A stretch of DNA of 64,000 bases from Candidatus Cloacimonadota bacterium (GCA_021734835.1 JAIPIH010000007.1:53260-117259); one strand, 5' to 3'; positions 44,952 to 54,496 are shown, numbered from the stretch's first letter. Translations and numbers: made by a program. The notes: generated by a model not told the origin, from the sequence alone.

Positions 44952-46094
44952 ATGGTAAACCGTCCAAGACAATTAATGTATTTTGTTCTTTTGCTAATTG
45001 CAACGATTTTTTCTAGTAATTGTGGGAAAAAGAGTGGAGATGTAGAGCCAAATAACCAAATTGATAAAGCAAGTGAGATAACCTTTGGCAAACCATTTGA
45101 TATAAGAATAGACCCTGTAGGTGACATAGACTGGTATAAAGTAGAAATTACCGGTCAGGGATACCTGACAGTTCAGGCAAATAATGTCCCTGAAGATCTG
45201 AACTTGGAAGTAGGTTTTGCTTTATATGAAGAGTGGGAAGATAGTAAAGTGAAATGGCTAAAAAAATGGCTTAAGCTTCCAGATGCTTTATTTGTAAATA
45301 AAACGAGCACATACTATTTTGCTGTTATTGATAATAATAATGATAAAGCTTCTAAAGATCCTATCCAGCTTAAAGTAGACTTTATACCGGAATTTGACCA
45401 ATCAGAACCTAATAACGAGCCTGGTAATGCTACTTCTGTCAAATTTGGAACAGTTATAAAACCTGCAATCTTTCCAACTGGAGATAGTGATTGGTTCAAG
45501 CTAAATGTCACTAAACCAGGATATCTCCTGGCAAAATCTAAAGATGTCCCCAAGGAACTCACTCCCAATATATATTTTGCGAAATATGATGAATGGGCTG
45601 CCCGCAAGATTCAGAAGATAAGAAATTGGCATAAGCTTCCTGATGCCTGCAGAGTAAATGAACCCGGTGAATACTACATTTTACTTGAGGATGATTATAA
45701 TAATCAATCCTCAGAAACTCCATTCAGTTTTTTAGTTGAATTTTTAAATGAAATGGATATGAATGAACCAAACGACCATTTTACAACAGCAAAAGCTGCC
45801 TCTCGTGGTGATACATTGCAAATTGCTATTTTCCCTAAAGGTGATAAAGACTACTATAAGTTAAACATTGAACGCGGAAATAAGCTCAAAATTCTCACTA
45901 CAGGATATGGAGACTTAGTCCCGGAAATTAAATTGTATTCTCTTAATGAAAATAATAAGCTTCATTCTGAAAGTAGATGGGAGAAACTTCCCTGTGAAGT
46001 TGATGTGATTCCTAAGACTGAGTATTATTTATTAATCCACAATCAATATGATAACAAAGAGTCTGAACAAGTTTTTGAAATAAGGATTGAATAA
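44952..46094 (+). CDS. Lipoprotein with three PPC (pre-peptidase C-terminal) domains
   Basis: This 380-residue protein has a leader ending in the lipobox FSSNC, so it should be anchored to a membrane. Three tandem beta domains of about 115 residues follow, each opening with an EPNN/EPND motif and a G-D-x-D-W/Y-Y/F-K-L core: VGDIDWYKVEI, TGDSDWFKLNV and KGDKDYYKLNI. This is the PPC fold, usually found behind secreted proteases, but no catalytic domain is present here. It may bind surface sugar or protein. AGGAGGGG precedes ATG 44952. Confidence 0.85.
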   Translation: MVNRPRQLMYFVLLLIATIFSSNCGKKSGDVEPNNQIDKASEITFGKPFDIRIDPVGDIDWYKVEITGQGYLTVQANNVPEDLNLEVGFALYEEWEDSKVKWLKKWLKLPDALFVNKTSTYYFAVIDNNNDKASKDPIQLKVDFIPEFDQSEPNNEPGNATSVKFGTVIKPAIFPTGDSDWFKLNVTKPGYLLAKSKDVPKELTPNIYFAKYDEWAARKIQKIRNWHKLPDACRVNEPGEYYILLEDDYNNQSSETPFSFLVEFLNEMDMNEPNDHFTTAKAASRGDTLQIAIFPKGDKDYYKLNIERGNKLKILTTGYGDLVPEIKLYSLNENNKLHSESRWEKLPCEVDVIPKTEYYLLIHNQYDNKESEQVFEIRIE

Positions 46095-46126
46095 GCTCGT
46101 TTTATACCCAGATTGGAGAAATAATT

Positions 46127-46249
46127 ATGAGGAAATCTACTAAAGCTGTGTTCCATATAATCTTGGCTGGTATAGTCTCGGGAATTTGCTACATTGGTTT
46201 TAAAAACAGTTTAGAATCTCTCAATAAGAAACAAGAAGATAAACGCTGA
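46127..46249 (+). CDS. Small single-span membrane peptide (40 aa)
   Basis: ATG at 46127, seven bases after GGAGAA, opens a 40-codon frame to TGA 46247. It encodes a basic start (MRKSTK), a hydrophobic stretch of about 17 residues containing GIVSGICYIGF, and a charged C-terminus (KKQEDKR). It lies 32 bases after the PPC lipoprotein and just before a terminator, so it is probably the last gene of that unit. No family is recognised. Confidence 0.6.
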   Translation: MRKSTKAVFHIILAGIVSGICYIGFKNSLESLNKKQEDKR

Positions 46250-46284
46250 GAATAACTCAAGTTCCTTTCTTTGTTTAGCAGTAA

Positions 46285-46310
46285 AAAAGCCCACGTAAAA
46301 GTGGGCTTTT
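46285..46310. terminator. Bidirectional terminator between the PPC unit and rpsA
   Basis: AAAAGCCCAC (46285-46294) pairs perfectly with GTGGGCTTTT (46301-46310) around six bases. T-runs follow in both directions, longer on the minus strand, so it mainly suits the rpsA transcript. Confidence 0.93.
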
Positions 46311-46326
46311 AAAAGCTAGATTATTT

Positions 46327-47916
46327 TTACAACTCTGAAAATGGATTATCTTCCGAGATGTGATCTTTTTGTTTAGTTTCTTTTTTATACTTATGCCAGC
46401 CATTTTTATCATCAGAATATGACTCCGGCATATTAGTTGGTTCAAGTGAAATTCGTTTAGCATTTTTATCAATTTTTACAACTCTAACTTTAAAATCATC
46501 ACCAATGTTCTTGCTATCCAAACTTACATGAGCGATTTTTAATTTAGATGCAGGCAGCAGACCTGTTAGCCCTTCACTAATTTTAACAAATGCACCGAAA
46601 TTAACAACGTTTTCAATAACACCATTAACAATATCATTTTCATTGATTATTTCATTTACTTTATCCCAGGGATCTGGCTGAAGTGCCTTAAGTGAAAGAG
46701 ATATTTTGCGATCATCCAGATTTATCTTTAATATTTGTGCATCCACAATATCGCCTTCTTTGACAACTTCAGAAGGATTATTGATTCGTCTACCACGTGA
46801 TAATTCTGAAATTGGAATGAGACCCTCTACTCCAGGTTTGATCTCTACAAAAGACCCAAAAGATAAATTTCGTACTACTTTACAGGTTAAAACTTCACCC
46901 TCTTTTAATTCTTGCAACGTTGCATCTACGGGATTCTCTTGTAATGCTTTCATACTTAAGGAGATTTTTTCACCTTTAATTTTTATTACTTTTGTTTTGA
47001 TCTCATCACCTATATTCAATACTTCTGAAGGTGAATCAATGTGACCCCAAGAAAATTGTGAGATGTGTAAAAGACCATCAATGCCACCAAGATCAATAAA
47101 CGCCCCGAAATTTGTAAGGCGAGTAACCACTCCGTCAACGACAGAACCAACTTCGAGCTTTTTCAGCATTTCTCTGCGTAACAGTTTTTTTTCTTCATTC
47201 AGAACTTTTCTTCTGGAAACGACTATGTTCCTACCTTTATCCTTAAAATCAATTATCCTGAAGTCATAGCTTTCGTTCATAAATTTCTTTGGTTCAATAA
47301 CTATTTTATCATCAATATGTGAAATAGGGCAAAATGCTTTGATTCCTGATATATCAATAATATATCCACCTTTTGTCATTGATTGAACTTTCCCGTGAAC
47401 AGGAATTTTTTCTTCAAAGGCATCATGCAGAATATTCAGGTTAACTGATAAAAGACTTTTAGCTATCAGTGTTTCAGTTTCGGTATCTTTAACGATATAT
47501 CCTTGTAAAGTATCACCTTTTTTAAAAGGAAGTTCACCAGAATCATCTATGTAGTCTTGCTTTTCAGCATAGACGTCACGTTTACCGCCTAAGGTAACAA
47601 ATATATAAGAATCTGTAATATTAATGATCTCTCCTGCAACCTTATCACCTATTTCAAGCTGTTTGATATTTACAAGGGTATCTTCTAACATTTGTTCAAA
47701 ATTCTCACTGGCTGATTCTTCAAGATGATTACTTGAAACTTCCTTTTTTTCGGCTTTTTCAGCTTTTTCTTCAGTTTCATTTTGAGGTTCGTCGTTTGTT
47801 TTTTCAGTAATTTTTGTTGTTTTTTCCTCATTTTGCTTTGGTTTTGGATCAATCTTCTCTTCGGAAGTATTCTTAACCTTTTCAGGTTCTACGACTTTCT
47901 CTTTTTTAGTCACCAT
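46327..47916 (-). CDS. rpsA: 30S ribosomal protein S1
   Basis: S1 binds mRNA leaders and helps initiation. The 529-residue protein has a charged, Lys/Glu-rich N-terminal tail (about 1-75) and then five recognisable S1 RNA-binding domains. The best are VVDGVVTRLTNFGAFIDLGG...GLLHISQ, VLTCKVVRNLSFGSFVEIKPG and VNGVIENVVNFGAFVKI. The first two are divergent, as in other S1 proteins. E. coli S1 has six domains in 557 residues. AGGAGAC precedes the ATG. The long acidic/basic N-terminal tail is unlike E. coli S1. Confidence 0.93.
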   Translation of the reverse strand: MVTKKEKVVEPEKVKNTSEEKIDPKPKQNEEKTTKITEKTNDEPQNETEEKAEKAEKKEVSSNHLEESASENFEQMLEDTLVNIKQLEIGDKVAGEIINITDSYIFVTLGGKRDVYAEKQDYIDDSGELPFKKGDTLQGYIVKDTETETLIAKSLLSVNLNILHDAFEEKIPVHGKVQSMTKGGYIIDISGIKAFCPISHIDDKIVIEPKKFMNESYDFRIIDFKDKGRNIVVSRRKVLNEEKKLLRREMLKKLEVGSVVDGVVTRLTNFGAFIDLGGIDGLLHISQFSWGHIDSPSEVLNIGDEIKTKVIKIKGEKISLSMKALQENPVDATLQELKEGEVLTCKVVRNLSFGSFVEIKPGVEGLIPISELSRGRRINNPSEVVKEGDIVDAQILKINLDDRKISLSLKALQPDPWDKVNEIINENDIVNGVIENVVNFGAFVKISEGLTGLLPASKLKIAHVSLDSKNIGDDFKVRVVKIDKNAKRISLEPTNMPESYSDDKNGWHKYKKETKQKDHISEDNPFSEL

Positions 47917-48191
47917 TATGTCTCCTGTTGATTTTTTTCAGTGTCAAAAAGATTGCATAGGTTAGTTTGTCCAGAATTTTCTACCTGTTCTCAGATATAT
48001 ATCTTTTTATTTTATATTAAATTAACAAAAATCATTTATATCTTGACTAATCATCTTGTGCCAAAAAATAATTAGTTTGTACTAGGGTTTGTTAGCAATA
48101 TAGGGATGATCATGTGTTTAAACATTATTGTTTCTCGTAATTGATGACAAAACATCCAGTTTCTAAATATATTGAAGGGTTGAGAGGTTGA

Positions 48192-48845
48192 ATGCCTAAT
48201 ATTTTTAATAGTAGATCCAAACAGTTAGAAGGTGAAATAGAAAATTATCTTGATAGGGTAACAACTTCTGGATTAATTTTTTATGAGGGCGTAAAAGCAT
48301 ATGTCCGAGGGAATAAAACCAAATTCGAAAAAAACTTTAAAGATATTACTGCGTTAGAAAGTGAAGCAGATGAAATCAGAAGAAATATCAAGCACACACT
48401 ATATACTTTCATGTTGATCCCTGAGTCAAGAGGAGATGTTCTAGGTCTTTTAGAAACTCTTGATGATATTGTGGATATTTGTGAAAAAGTGATAGAACAA
48501 TTTTCGATCGAAACTCCTGACATTCCAGATTTTTTAAAAAATGACTTTATTGAACTGGCTGAACTTTCTTCAAAAGCTGTAGATGAAGTTGTAAAAGGCG
48601 CACGTGCTTTTTTTAGAGAAATTAGTATGGTGAGTAATTACGTAAATAAAGTACACTTTTATGAGCAAGAGGCTGATGATACTGAAGAAAATCTGAAAAG
48701 GATGGCTTTTCATCGAAAAGACATCACAAGTTTCAGTCATAAAGTCCATATGAGATATTTTGCAGAAAAAATTGCAGCTGTATCCGATGTATCTGAGCAA
48801 GTTGCTGAAAGACTTGCTGTTTATGCTATCAAACGAAGAATATAA
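48192..48845 (+). CDS. DUF47/PhoU-like regulator of phosphate transport
   Basis: This 217-residue all-helical protein of the TIGR00153/DUF47 family resembles PhoU and is normally paired with Pit transporters. Features include FYEGVKAYVRG, the metal-ligand type E-xxx-D pattern in ALESEADEIRRNI, and the second copy HFYEQEADDTEENLKR. It is followed 22 bases later by the Pit gene, the standard arrangement. TTGACT at 48043 may be part of its promoter; the 275-base gap upstream otherwise shows nothing. Confidence 0.93.
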   Translation: MPNIFNSRSKQLEGEIENYLDRVTTSGLIFYEGVKAYVRGNKTKFEKNFKDITALESEADEIRRNIKHTLYTFMLIPESRGDVLGLLETLDDIVDICEKVIEQFSIETPDIPDFLKNDFIELAELSSKAVDEVVKGARAFFREISMVSNYVNKVHFYEQEADDTEENLKRMAFHRKDITSFSHKVHMRYFAEKIAAVSDVSEQVAERLAVYAIKRRI

Positions 48846-48867
48846 CATTCATTAAGGATCTCTGAAT

Positions 48868-49917
48868 ATGCTAAAGATTTTGTTCTTTTTATCAAGTGGT
48901 CTTTTCTTAGGCTGGTCACTCGGTGCAAATGATGCAGCTAATATATTTGGAACTGCAGTAGCAACCAAGATGCTGAAATTTTACACTGCTGCTATTATCT
49001 GCAGCATTTTTATTGTTTTTGGAGCAGTGGTAAGTGGTGCTGGTGCATCACATACAATAGGACAATTAGGTTCTATAAATCAGCTCGGTGGTGCTTTCAT
49101 AGTTGCTTTAGCAGCGGCTGTAACTGTTTTGTGGATGACAAAGGCAGGATTACCTGTTTCTACTTCACAGGCAATAGTTGGAGCTATCATCGGCTGGAAT
49201 TTTTATTCTAAAACTCCTACCAGTATTAGTGTACTTTCCAAAATTGTTGGAACCTGGGTATTCTCTCCGATTTTAGCAGCGATTTTCGCCATTATTCTAT
49301 TCTATTTTGTTAAAAAGATCATAGACAGTTCAAAAATACATTTATTGCGGCTGGATTCTTATACCAGGATAGGGTTGATAATTGTCGGAGCTTTTGGGGC
49401 TTATAGCCTAGGAGCAAATAATATAGGTAATGTAATGGGAGTTTTTATCAGTTCATCACCGTTCAAAGATATCTCATTTGCCGGCATCATAAGATTATCC
49501 TCCGTTCAACAGTTGTTCTTACTTGGAAGCATAGCCATCGGTGTTGGTGTTTTTTTATACTCCAAAAGAGTAATGATGACAGTTGGTTCCGGTATTTTTA
49601 AACTTTCTCCTGTAACCGCTTTGATAGTGGTACTTGCCAGTTCTTTATCTTTATTTATTTTTGCTTCTCAAAGTTTACACGATTTTTTGGTTTTTCTTAG
49701 GTTACCCCCCATACCTTTAGTTCCGGTATCATCATCTCAGGCTGTCGTTGGGGCGGTTATGGGAATTAGTTTGGCAAAAGGCGGCAGAAATATTAATTTT
49801 AAAAAGTTAGGTCAAATCAGTATTGGATGGATAGCAACTCCGGTTGCTTCTGCTTTATTAGCATATATAGCACTATTTTTTATGCAGAATGTTTTCATGC
49901 AGAATGTGATAAATTAA
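48868..49917 (+). CDS. Low-affinity inorganic phosphate transporter (Pit family)
   Basis: This 349-residue integral membrane Pi/metal symporter has about ten hydrophobic helices. The duplicated PitA signature is seen as GANDAANIFGTAVATK in the first half and LGANNIGNVMGVFI in the second, with VSTSQAIVGAIIG and VSSSQAVVGAVMG. It is shorter than E. coli PitA (499). It ends five bases from the stop of the convergent gene at 49923. It pairs with the DUF47 gene upstream. Confidence 0.95.
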   Translation: MLKILFFLSSGLFLGWSLGANDAANIFGTAVATKMLKFYTAAIICSIFIVFGAVVSGAGASHTIGQLGSINQLGGAFIVALAAAVTVLWMTKAGLPVSTSQAIVGAIIGWNFYSKTPTSISVLSKIVGTWVFSPILAAIFAIILFYFVKKIIDSSKIHLLRLDSYTRIGLIIVGAFGAYSLGANNIGNVMGVFISSSPFKDISFAGIIRLSSVQQLFLLGSIAIGVGVFLYSKRVMMTVGSGIFKLSPVTALIVVLASSLSLFIFASQSLHDFLVFLRLPPIPLVPVSSSQAVVGAVMGISLAKGGRNINFKKLGQISIGWIATPVASALLAYIALFFMQNVFMQNVIN

Positions 49918-49922
49918 AAATA

Positions 49923-51170
49923 TTAAGTTTTAAGTTTCTTCTTTTCAGCCGCTGGGAATAAAACATTATTTAATATTATCCTATAACCCGGTGAATTTTT
50001 ATGTAGATCAAGCACAGTTTCAGGATCTCCAATTTTGTGCTGATAATCTTCCGGATCATGTCCACCATAAAAAGTAAAAGTTCCTTTCCCAAAGTTACCA
50101 TGCAAATACTTTACTTCTTCCTCTCCCGGAGATTCGCCTAAAATAATAACACTTTTTTTTACATATATTTTATGGAATGATGTAGTTTGACCTAAAAAAC
50201 CATTGATAACATTTGTATGCGATTGAGTTAGCATGGTAGGCACAGGATCGTATTTAGCGGAAAAATCAAAAAGCTGAAAATAATCTGCTTCTGCACCGCG
50301 TAATTTAGCATAATCACTCGCATCGATCTTTGAGAATTCATATTTATAAGGATTAGGGTATAACTCAAAATCAGTAAAAGCAAATGTTCTGGAAAAATCA
50401 AGTTTTTCCTGATAATTACTATCTAAGCCATCACCATCAAAAACTTCATTACAAATATCTGTATTGCCAGCTGCAAGAGCAATATCAAAAGTATCAGTGG
50501 CAGCGCACATAGCAAAAAGAAATCCACCATTTTTAACATAGTCTCGGATTTTTTCAGCAACAGCATGTTTCATCAACCAGACCTTTTCAAAACCAATTGA
50601 AGCAGCTAATTCTTCATTTATCATAACGTCCTCTTTATACCAGCTTGCATTACGGTAACTGGAATAGAATTTTCCATATTGCCCTGTAAAATCTTCATGG
50701 TGTAAGTGAAGCCAATCGTATTGATCCAATTCCCCAGAGAGGACTTCTTTATCCCAGATCGTTTCATAGTCTATCTCTGCGTAAGTTAGAGCAAGAGTTA
50801 CTGCATCATCCCAAGGCTGCGAATTTGGCGGAGTATAAATAGCAATCCTGGGTTCTTTCTCTAATACAACAATATCCATATTATTCTGTTCTATCTCAGC
50901 AACTATAGCTGCGAATTCTACTGCTGTTATTTTCTCGTAATCAACCCCTTTTATATTACACAATCCTTCCAGCTCTTGATCGTTTGGCAGTAGATAGGAT
51001 CCACCTCTGTAATTTAACAGCCATTTTACTGTTTGTTGGCTTTTTAAGGCTCTAAAAGCGATTCCATAAGCCTTCAGATGATTGCTTTGTGTAAAGTCCA
51101 TCGGTATTAAGACCTCAGCAGATGCTGATATTCTAATTGTTAATAATAATAAAAACAGTATTTTTTTCAT
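49923..51170 (-). CDS. Secreted class-I amidotransferase-fold protein (often labelled asparagine synthetase B)
   Basis: This 415-residue protein has a signal peptide (about 1-18). It resembles a Bacteroidetes family with VLIPMDFTQSNHLKAYGIAF and VKWLLNYRGGSYLLP at the N-terminus. Database names such as asparagine synthetase B do not fit: there is no Ntn glutaminase or ATP-binding synthetase domain. A GATase1-like elbow appears as GGFLFAMCAATDTF, and a possible catalytic His lies in YGGHDPEDYQH. The start is ATG 51170 behind GGAGGGA. An extracytoplasmic hydrolase or transferase is likely; the substrate is unknown. Confidence 0.75.
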   Translation of the reverse strand: MKKILFLLLLTIRISASAEVLIPMDFTQSNHLKAYGIAFRALKSQQTVKWLLNYRGGSYLLPNDQELEGLCNIKGVDYEKITAVEFAAIVAEIEQNNMDIVVLEKEPRIAIYTPPNSQPWDDAVTLALTYAEIDYETIWDKEVLSGELDQYDWLHLHHEDFTGQYGKFYSSYRNASWYKEDVMINEELAASIGFEKVWLMKHAVAEKIRDYVKNGGFLFAMCAATDTFDIALAAGNTDICNEVFDGDGLDSNYQEKLDFSRTFAFTDFELYPNPYKYEFSKIDASDYAKLRGAEADYFQLFDFSAKYDPVPTMLTQSHTNVINGFLGQTTSFHKIYVKKSVIILGESPGEEEVKYLHGNFGKGTFTFYGGHDPEDYQHKIGDPETVLDLHKNSPGYRIILNNVLFPAAEKKKLKT

Positions 51171-51249
51171 TGTCCCTCCACAATTGATCATCCTTCATTT
51201 CCCAACTAATTATGCTCACGTTGGAAGTAATAATTTCACATATTTTGTA

Positions 51250-52371
51250 TTACATAAATTCTGAAAACAGCTCATTTGAAATAAAATAAGCTTCTATCTT
51301 CAATTTAATACTTTTATCATTAATCTCAAGCAGATTTTTATATTTTTGTATGATTATTTGATATTTTTTGAGGAAGTCAATTTTAAAGATTTTGTTGAAT
51401 TTAGTTAGATCTAATCCTTCGGATTTACGTAAACCCAAAAAAATGTATTCTTTTTCATGATCTTCTTTAGAAAGATTTATCTGGTTAGGCATGATCTTGT
51501 TTTTGCAGATATCATTGTAATACTCTGTTAATTTGCTGGCATTTTGATATCTGATATTGCCAATGTATCCAGCTGCTGAAGCACCTAAGCCAAGATATCT
51601 ACTATCATCCCAATAGCAGTAATTATGGTTTGAATAATAATCTTTTTTTGCAAAATTTGAGATTTCATAATGATCAAATCCGTTTAAAACTAACTTTTCT
51701 CGAATTAAATAGTAAAATTCAGCGATTTTTTCATCAGAAGATATTTTGTTTTTCAAATCATACAAAAGAACTTTTTTATCTAAACTCAAACAGTAAGTTG
51801 AAATATGTTCCGGGTTGAGATCTATGGTTTTATACAAAGAATAGGTAAGATCGTTTTTCGTTTGATACGGTAAACCATAAATCAGATCAAGCGAAATATT
51901 GTTAAAACCAGATTCTCGAAACAATTTAAATGAATTTGTTATATCATCAACCTTATGTGATCTGCTTAGAAGCTCTAATTCTTTTTCCTGAAATGACTGA
52001 GCGCCCAAGCTGATCCTGTTAACTTTTGATGAACTCAATTCTTTCACGAAATCTGCCGTAATACTTGCAGGATTACATTCAAGAGTGATCTCTGTTGCAG
52101 CCTTTAGGTCAAATTGAGCGATGATCTTCTTGATATGCTCTATAGAAAGTAATGAAGGCGTTCCACCACCAAAATATATTGTCTTGGGCTTGATAGAAAA
52201 GTTTTTATCAAAAAGTTTTATTTCTTTTAACAGGTATTCAACATATTTGTTAACAGATTCTTTTGTAAAGGGCTCAGAAAAAAAGGAGCAGTAATTACAT
52301 TTTTTTAAACAAAAAGGAATGTGAACATAAACAAACCTGATCACTTGATCAGTTTGAGAGTTCTTTCCCAT
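51250..52371 (-). CDS. hemW: HemW-like radical SAM heme chaperone
   Basis: This 373-residue radical SAM protein of the coproporphyrinogen oxidase-like group has its cluster motif at Cys21, Cys25 and Cys28 (IPFCLKKCNYCSFF). The GGGTPSLL block, ECNPAS and RISLGAQSFQ are typical, and SNFAKKDYYSNHNYCYW is a HemW/HemN block. It is annotated HemW rather than HemN because of its length and its gene context beside lepB. HemW inserts heme into target proteins. The start overlaps the lepB end by 31 bases, indicating coupling; the binding site is weak. Confidence 0.85.
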   Translation of the reverse strand: MGKNSQTDQVIRFVYVHIPFCLKKCNYCSFFSEPFTKESVNKYVEYLLKEIKLFDKNFSIKPKTIYFGGGTPSLLSIEHIKKIIAQFDLKAATEITLECNPASITADFVKELSSSKVNRISLGAQSFQEKELELLSRSHKVDDITNSFKLFRESGFNNISLDLIYGLPYQTKNDLTYSLYKTIDLNPEHISTYCLSLDKKVLLYDLKNKISSDEKIAEFYYLIREKLVLNGFDHYEISNFAKKDYYSNHNYCYWDDSRYLGLGASAAGYIGNIRYQNASKLTEYYNDICKNKIMPNQINLSKEDHEKEYIFLGLRKSEGLDLTKFNKIFKIDFLKKYQIIIQKYKNLLEINDKSIKLKIEAYFISNELFSEFM

Positions 52372-53111
52372 CTTACCGAAGTTTTTCCCTTTAGCTGCCT
52401 TTGGTATTTCAGAATATAATCTCTGTAGGAATCAACTGGTTTTTCTCCAATCGAGAAGGTTACAACTGCGGGAGTACCGGCAATATCTTCCCGCGGTAAA
52501 AATCCCCAATAGCGACTATCACCGCTTACATCACGATTATCACCCATTACAAAATATTGATCTTGGGGTACTGATACAGGTCCAAAATTATCACGACTGC
52601 CCATGAACACATCATCCCAGTAAATTCTTCCTTCACTCCGCGGTATAATGCGTTGATCAATGTATTGTTCTTTTCCATATTTATATTCTTTTTCATTAAT
52701 GTATGTACGTTTATCGTTTACTTCAACAACATCCCCAGGCATTCCAATCACACGTTTAACAACATTTTTTTTCTGATGCCAAATTGGTAACATACTAGTT
52801 TTATTAAGATAAATCGGACCGAGTATTTTAGCAAAATCCTTCCTGGGTTGAGGTTCTTCCGGATCAGCAGGATAATAGAAAATAACGATATCACCCTGTT
52901 CCGGATCTGTAAAGAAGTATTTCAATTTATTACCGATCAAATAGTCCCCGATCAAAAGAGTTTTTTCCATGGAAGAAGATGGAATTTTAAAATTCTGAAT
53001 AGTATAATTTCTGATGAGCATTGCAACAACAAAGGCAAATAGGATCGCTTCCAAATAATCCTGAAATATATTTTTTTTCCGTTTTATTTTTTTTACTTTC
53101 TTTCTAAACAT
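52341..53111 (-). CDS. lepB: Signal peptidase I
   Basis: LepB removes signal peptides from exported proteins. The 256-residue protein has one N-terminal membrane span (about 20-35) after a basic start. The catalytic Ser is Ser47 in IPSSSMEKTL and the Lys is Lys119 in VVKRVIGMPGD. The C-terminal box is GDNRDVSGDSRYWGFLPRE. A TTGACA lies upstream on the minus strand (53170-53165). It overlaps hemW by 31 bases. It would serve the many signal-peptide proteins in this window. Confidence 0.97.
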   Translation of the reverse strand: MFRKKVKKIKRKKNIFQDYLEAILFAFVVAMLIRNYTIQNFKIPSSSMEKTLLIGDYLIGNKLKYFFTDPEQGDIVIFYYPADPEEPQPRKDFAKILGPIYLNKTSMLPIWHQKKNVVKRVIGMPGDVVEVNDKRTYINEKEYKYGKEQYIDQRIIPRSEGRIYWDDVFMGSRDNFGPVSVPQDQYFVMGDNRDVSGDSRYWGFLPREDIAGTPAVVTFSIGEKPVDSYRDYILKYQRQLKGKTSVRWERTLKLIK

Positions 53112-53185
53112 TTTATTACCTATCCATTTTATAAGAAGGACTTAGTTCGTTTGCATCAGAATTGTGTCAAGAAAAAGCAATCTGC

Positions 53186-53881
53186 TCATTTATTCCTAAT
53201 AACTTCTTTTTGATATTTAATCAGCTCCATAATGCCGCTCTTTGCATCTTTTAACATTATGGCTAGTTCCTTTTCATCAAAAGGTTCTCCTTCTGCAGTA
53301 CCTTGGATCTCAATAAACTTTCCGCTTTCTGTCATGACAACATTCATATCAACATCAGCCTCTGAATCTTCTTCATAGCAAAGATCTACAACCGGCTTCC
53401 CCTTGACTATTCCCACACTAATAGCTGCGACCCATTCTTTAAAAGGAGTAGACTCAATTTGACCGGCTTTTTTCATTTCAGAAAGCGCATCATAGAGAGC
53501 CACACAAGCTCCTGTTATTGAAGCTGTTCTAGTCCCGCCATCCGCTTGAATAACATCACAATCTATTGTGATCTGATAACCGGGAAATTTTGTAAGATCT
53601 ACTATTGCTCTTAAGGAACGCCCAATAAGTCTTTGGATCTCAGCTGTTCTTCCCTTGATTCCTTTACGTTCTCTACGAAATCTTTCATTGGGAGCTGCTG
53701 GTAACATACTGTATTCTGCGGTTAACCAACCCTGTTTTGGCTCTGCATCCTTTATAAACGATGGTACTCCTGTTTCAACTGTCGCTGTGCAGATAACCTT
53801 GGTTTTTCCAGTCTCAACAAGAACTGAGCCCGCCGGATGCATTAAAAACTTCCTTATGATCTTAGTATTTCTTTTCTTCAT
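53186..53881 (-). CDS. rph: Ribonuclease PH
   Basis: RNase PH is a phosphate-dependent 3'-5' exonuclease that trims tRNA 3' ends. The 231 residues match the family. [49 protein letters not shown] and [18 protein letters not shown] (here [17 protein letters not shown]) blocks are diagnostic. The start is ATG 53881; its GAGAGGA binding site lies inside a hairpin (see the separate entry). Confidence 0.97.
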   Translation of the reverse strand: MKKRNTKIIRKFLMHPAGSVLVETGKTKVICTATVETGVPSFIKDAEPKQGWLTAEYSMLPAAPNERFRRERKGIKGRTAEIQRLIGRSLRAIVDLTKFPGYQITIDCDVIQADGGTRTASITGACVALYDALSEMKKAGQIESTPFKEWVAAISVGIVKGKPVVDLCYEEDSEADVDMNVVMTESGKFIEIQGTAEGEPFDEKELAIMLKDAKSGIMELIKYQKEVIRNK

Positions 53882-53888
53882 TTTTCAT

Positions 53889-53906
53889 TCCTCTCTACGG
53901 AGAGAA
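53889..53906 (-). promoter_or_regulatory. Hairpin covering the rph ribosome binding site
   Basis: On the minus strand TTCTCTC pairs with GAGAGGA around CGTA, seven base pairs including one G-T. The right arm is the probable ribosome binding site of rph, so folding would hide it. The TTGACA at 53932-53927 suggests a short leader starting just upstream. Confidence 0.45.
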
Positions 53907-54110
53907 ATTCAATTTTTATATTCTGATGTCAAGCAGAGTCTTATCATTACTTAATTTATGAGAATTTGTTCAATTTTACTTAAAATTTAGTTAAAATTAT
54001 CCAAATCATTTATTGACATAAATGCATAAGAATATAAAAAAATAACATGAGTCTTATGGTAAATTATTCAAATTTTTACAAATCAAAGACGGAAAGATCT
54101 AGGAGGTTAT

Positions 54111-54479
54111 ATGGAAAATCAAATTTCTTTTAGTACTATAGGAAAAGACTTTGCACATGAGCTGAGAGACAAAATAAATAACTCAGAAAATATAATTGAT
54201 CTCAAAAATAATTTCGTTTACACAGTTATCAATTTTATGAATAAAGTTTTTGCTGAAGAACAACTCAGCTTCGATGCTGATGATATAACATTTGATCCGA
54301 ATAAAGATGAATTTTATTTGTTAAATGATAGATTACTCCAAAATCAGCAATTCAAAAAAACTTGGGATAACTCTGATCTGAAAAATGTAATAGGGAAATT
54401 TGCTGATTCAGTTAAACATCGTTATATACATCTAAATAAACATAATGAAAAAACAAATAAGAAAATAAGAAATCCTTAA
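54111..54479 (+). CDS. Uncharacterised small protein
   Basis: This 122-residue soluble, mostly helical protein has a very strong binding site (AGGAGG) and a TTGACA about 95 bases before the start, so it is likely expressed as a single gene ending at the terminator at 54497. The N-terminal third has HELRDKINNSENIIDLKNNF and the tail is Lys/Asn-rich. No domain or motif is recognised. Neighbours are rph (divergent) and dprA (convergent). Confidence 0.75.
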   Translation: MENQISFSTIGKDFAHELRDKINNSENIIDLKNNFVYTVINFMNKVFAEEQLSFDADDITFDPNKDEFYLLNDRLLQNQQFKKTWDNSDLKNVIGKFADSVKHRYIHLNKHNEKTNKKIRNP

Positions 54480-54496
54480 TATTTAGATAGGTACAT

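Noticed and set aside
47917..47947. TTGACA upstream of rpsA as its promoter
   Set aside because: With normal spacing the -10 would fall on the ribosome binding site and start codon, so this copy is probably chance or serves another purpose.
49923..51170. Asparagine synthetase B
   Set aside because: Length, signal peptide and motifs do not match; neither the Ntn glutaminase nor the synthetase domain is present.
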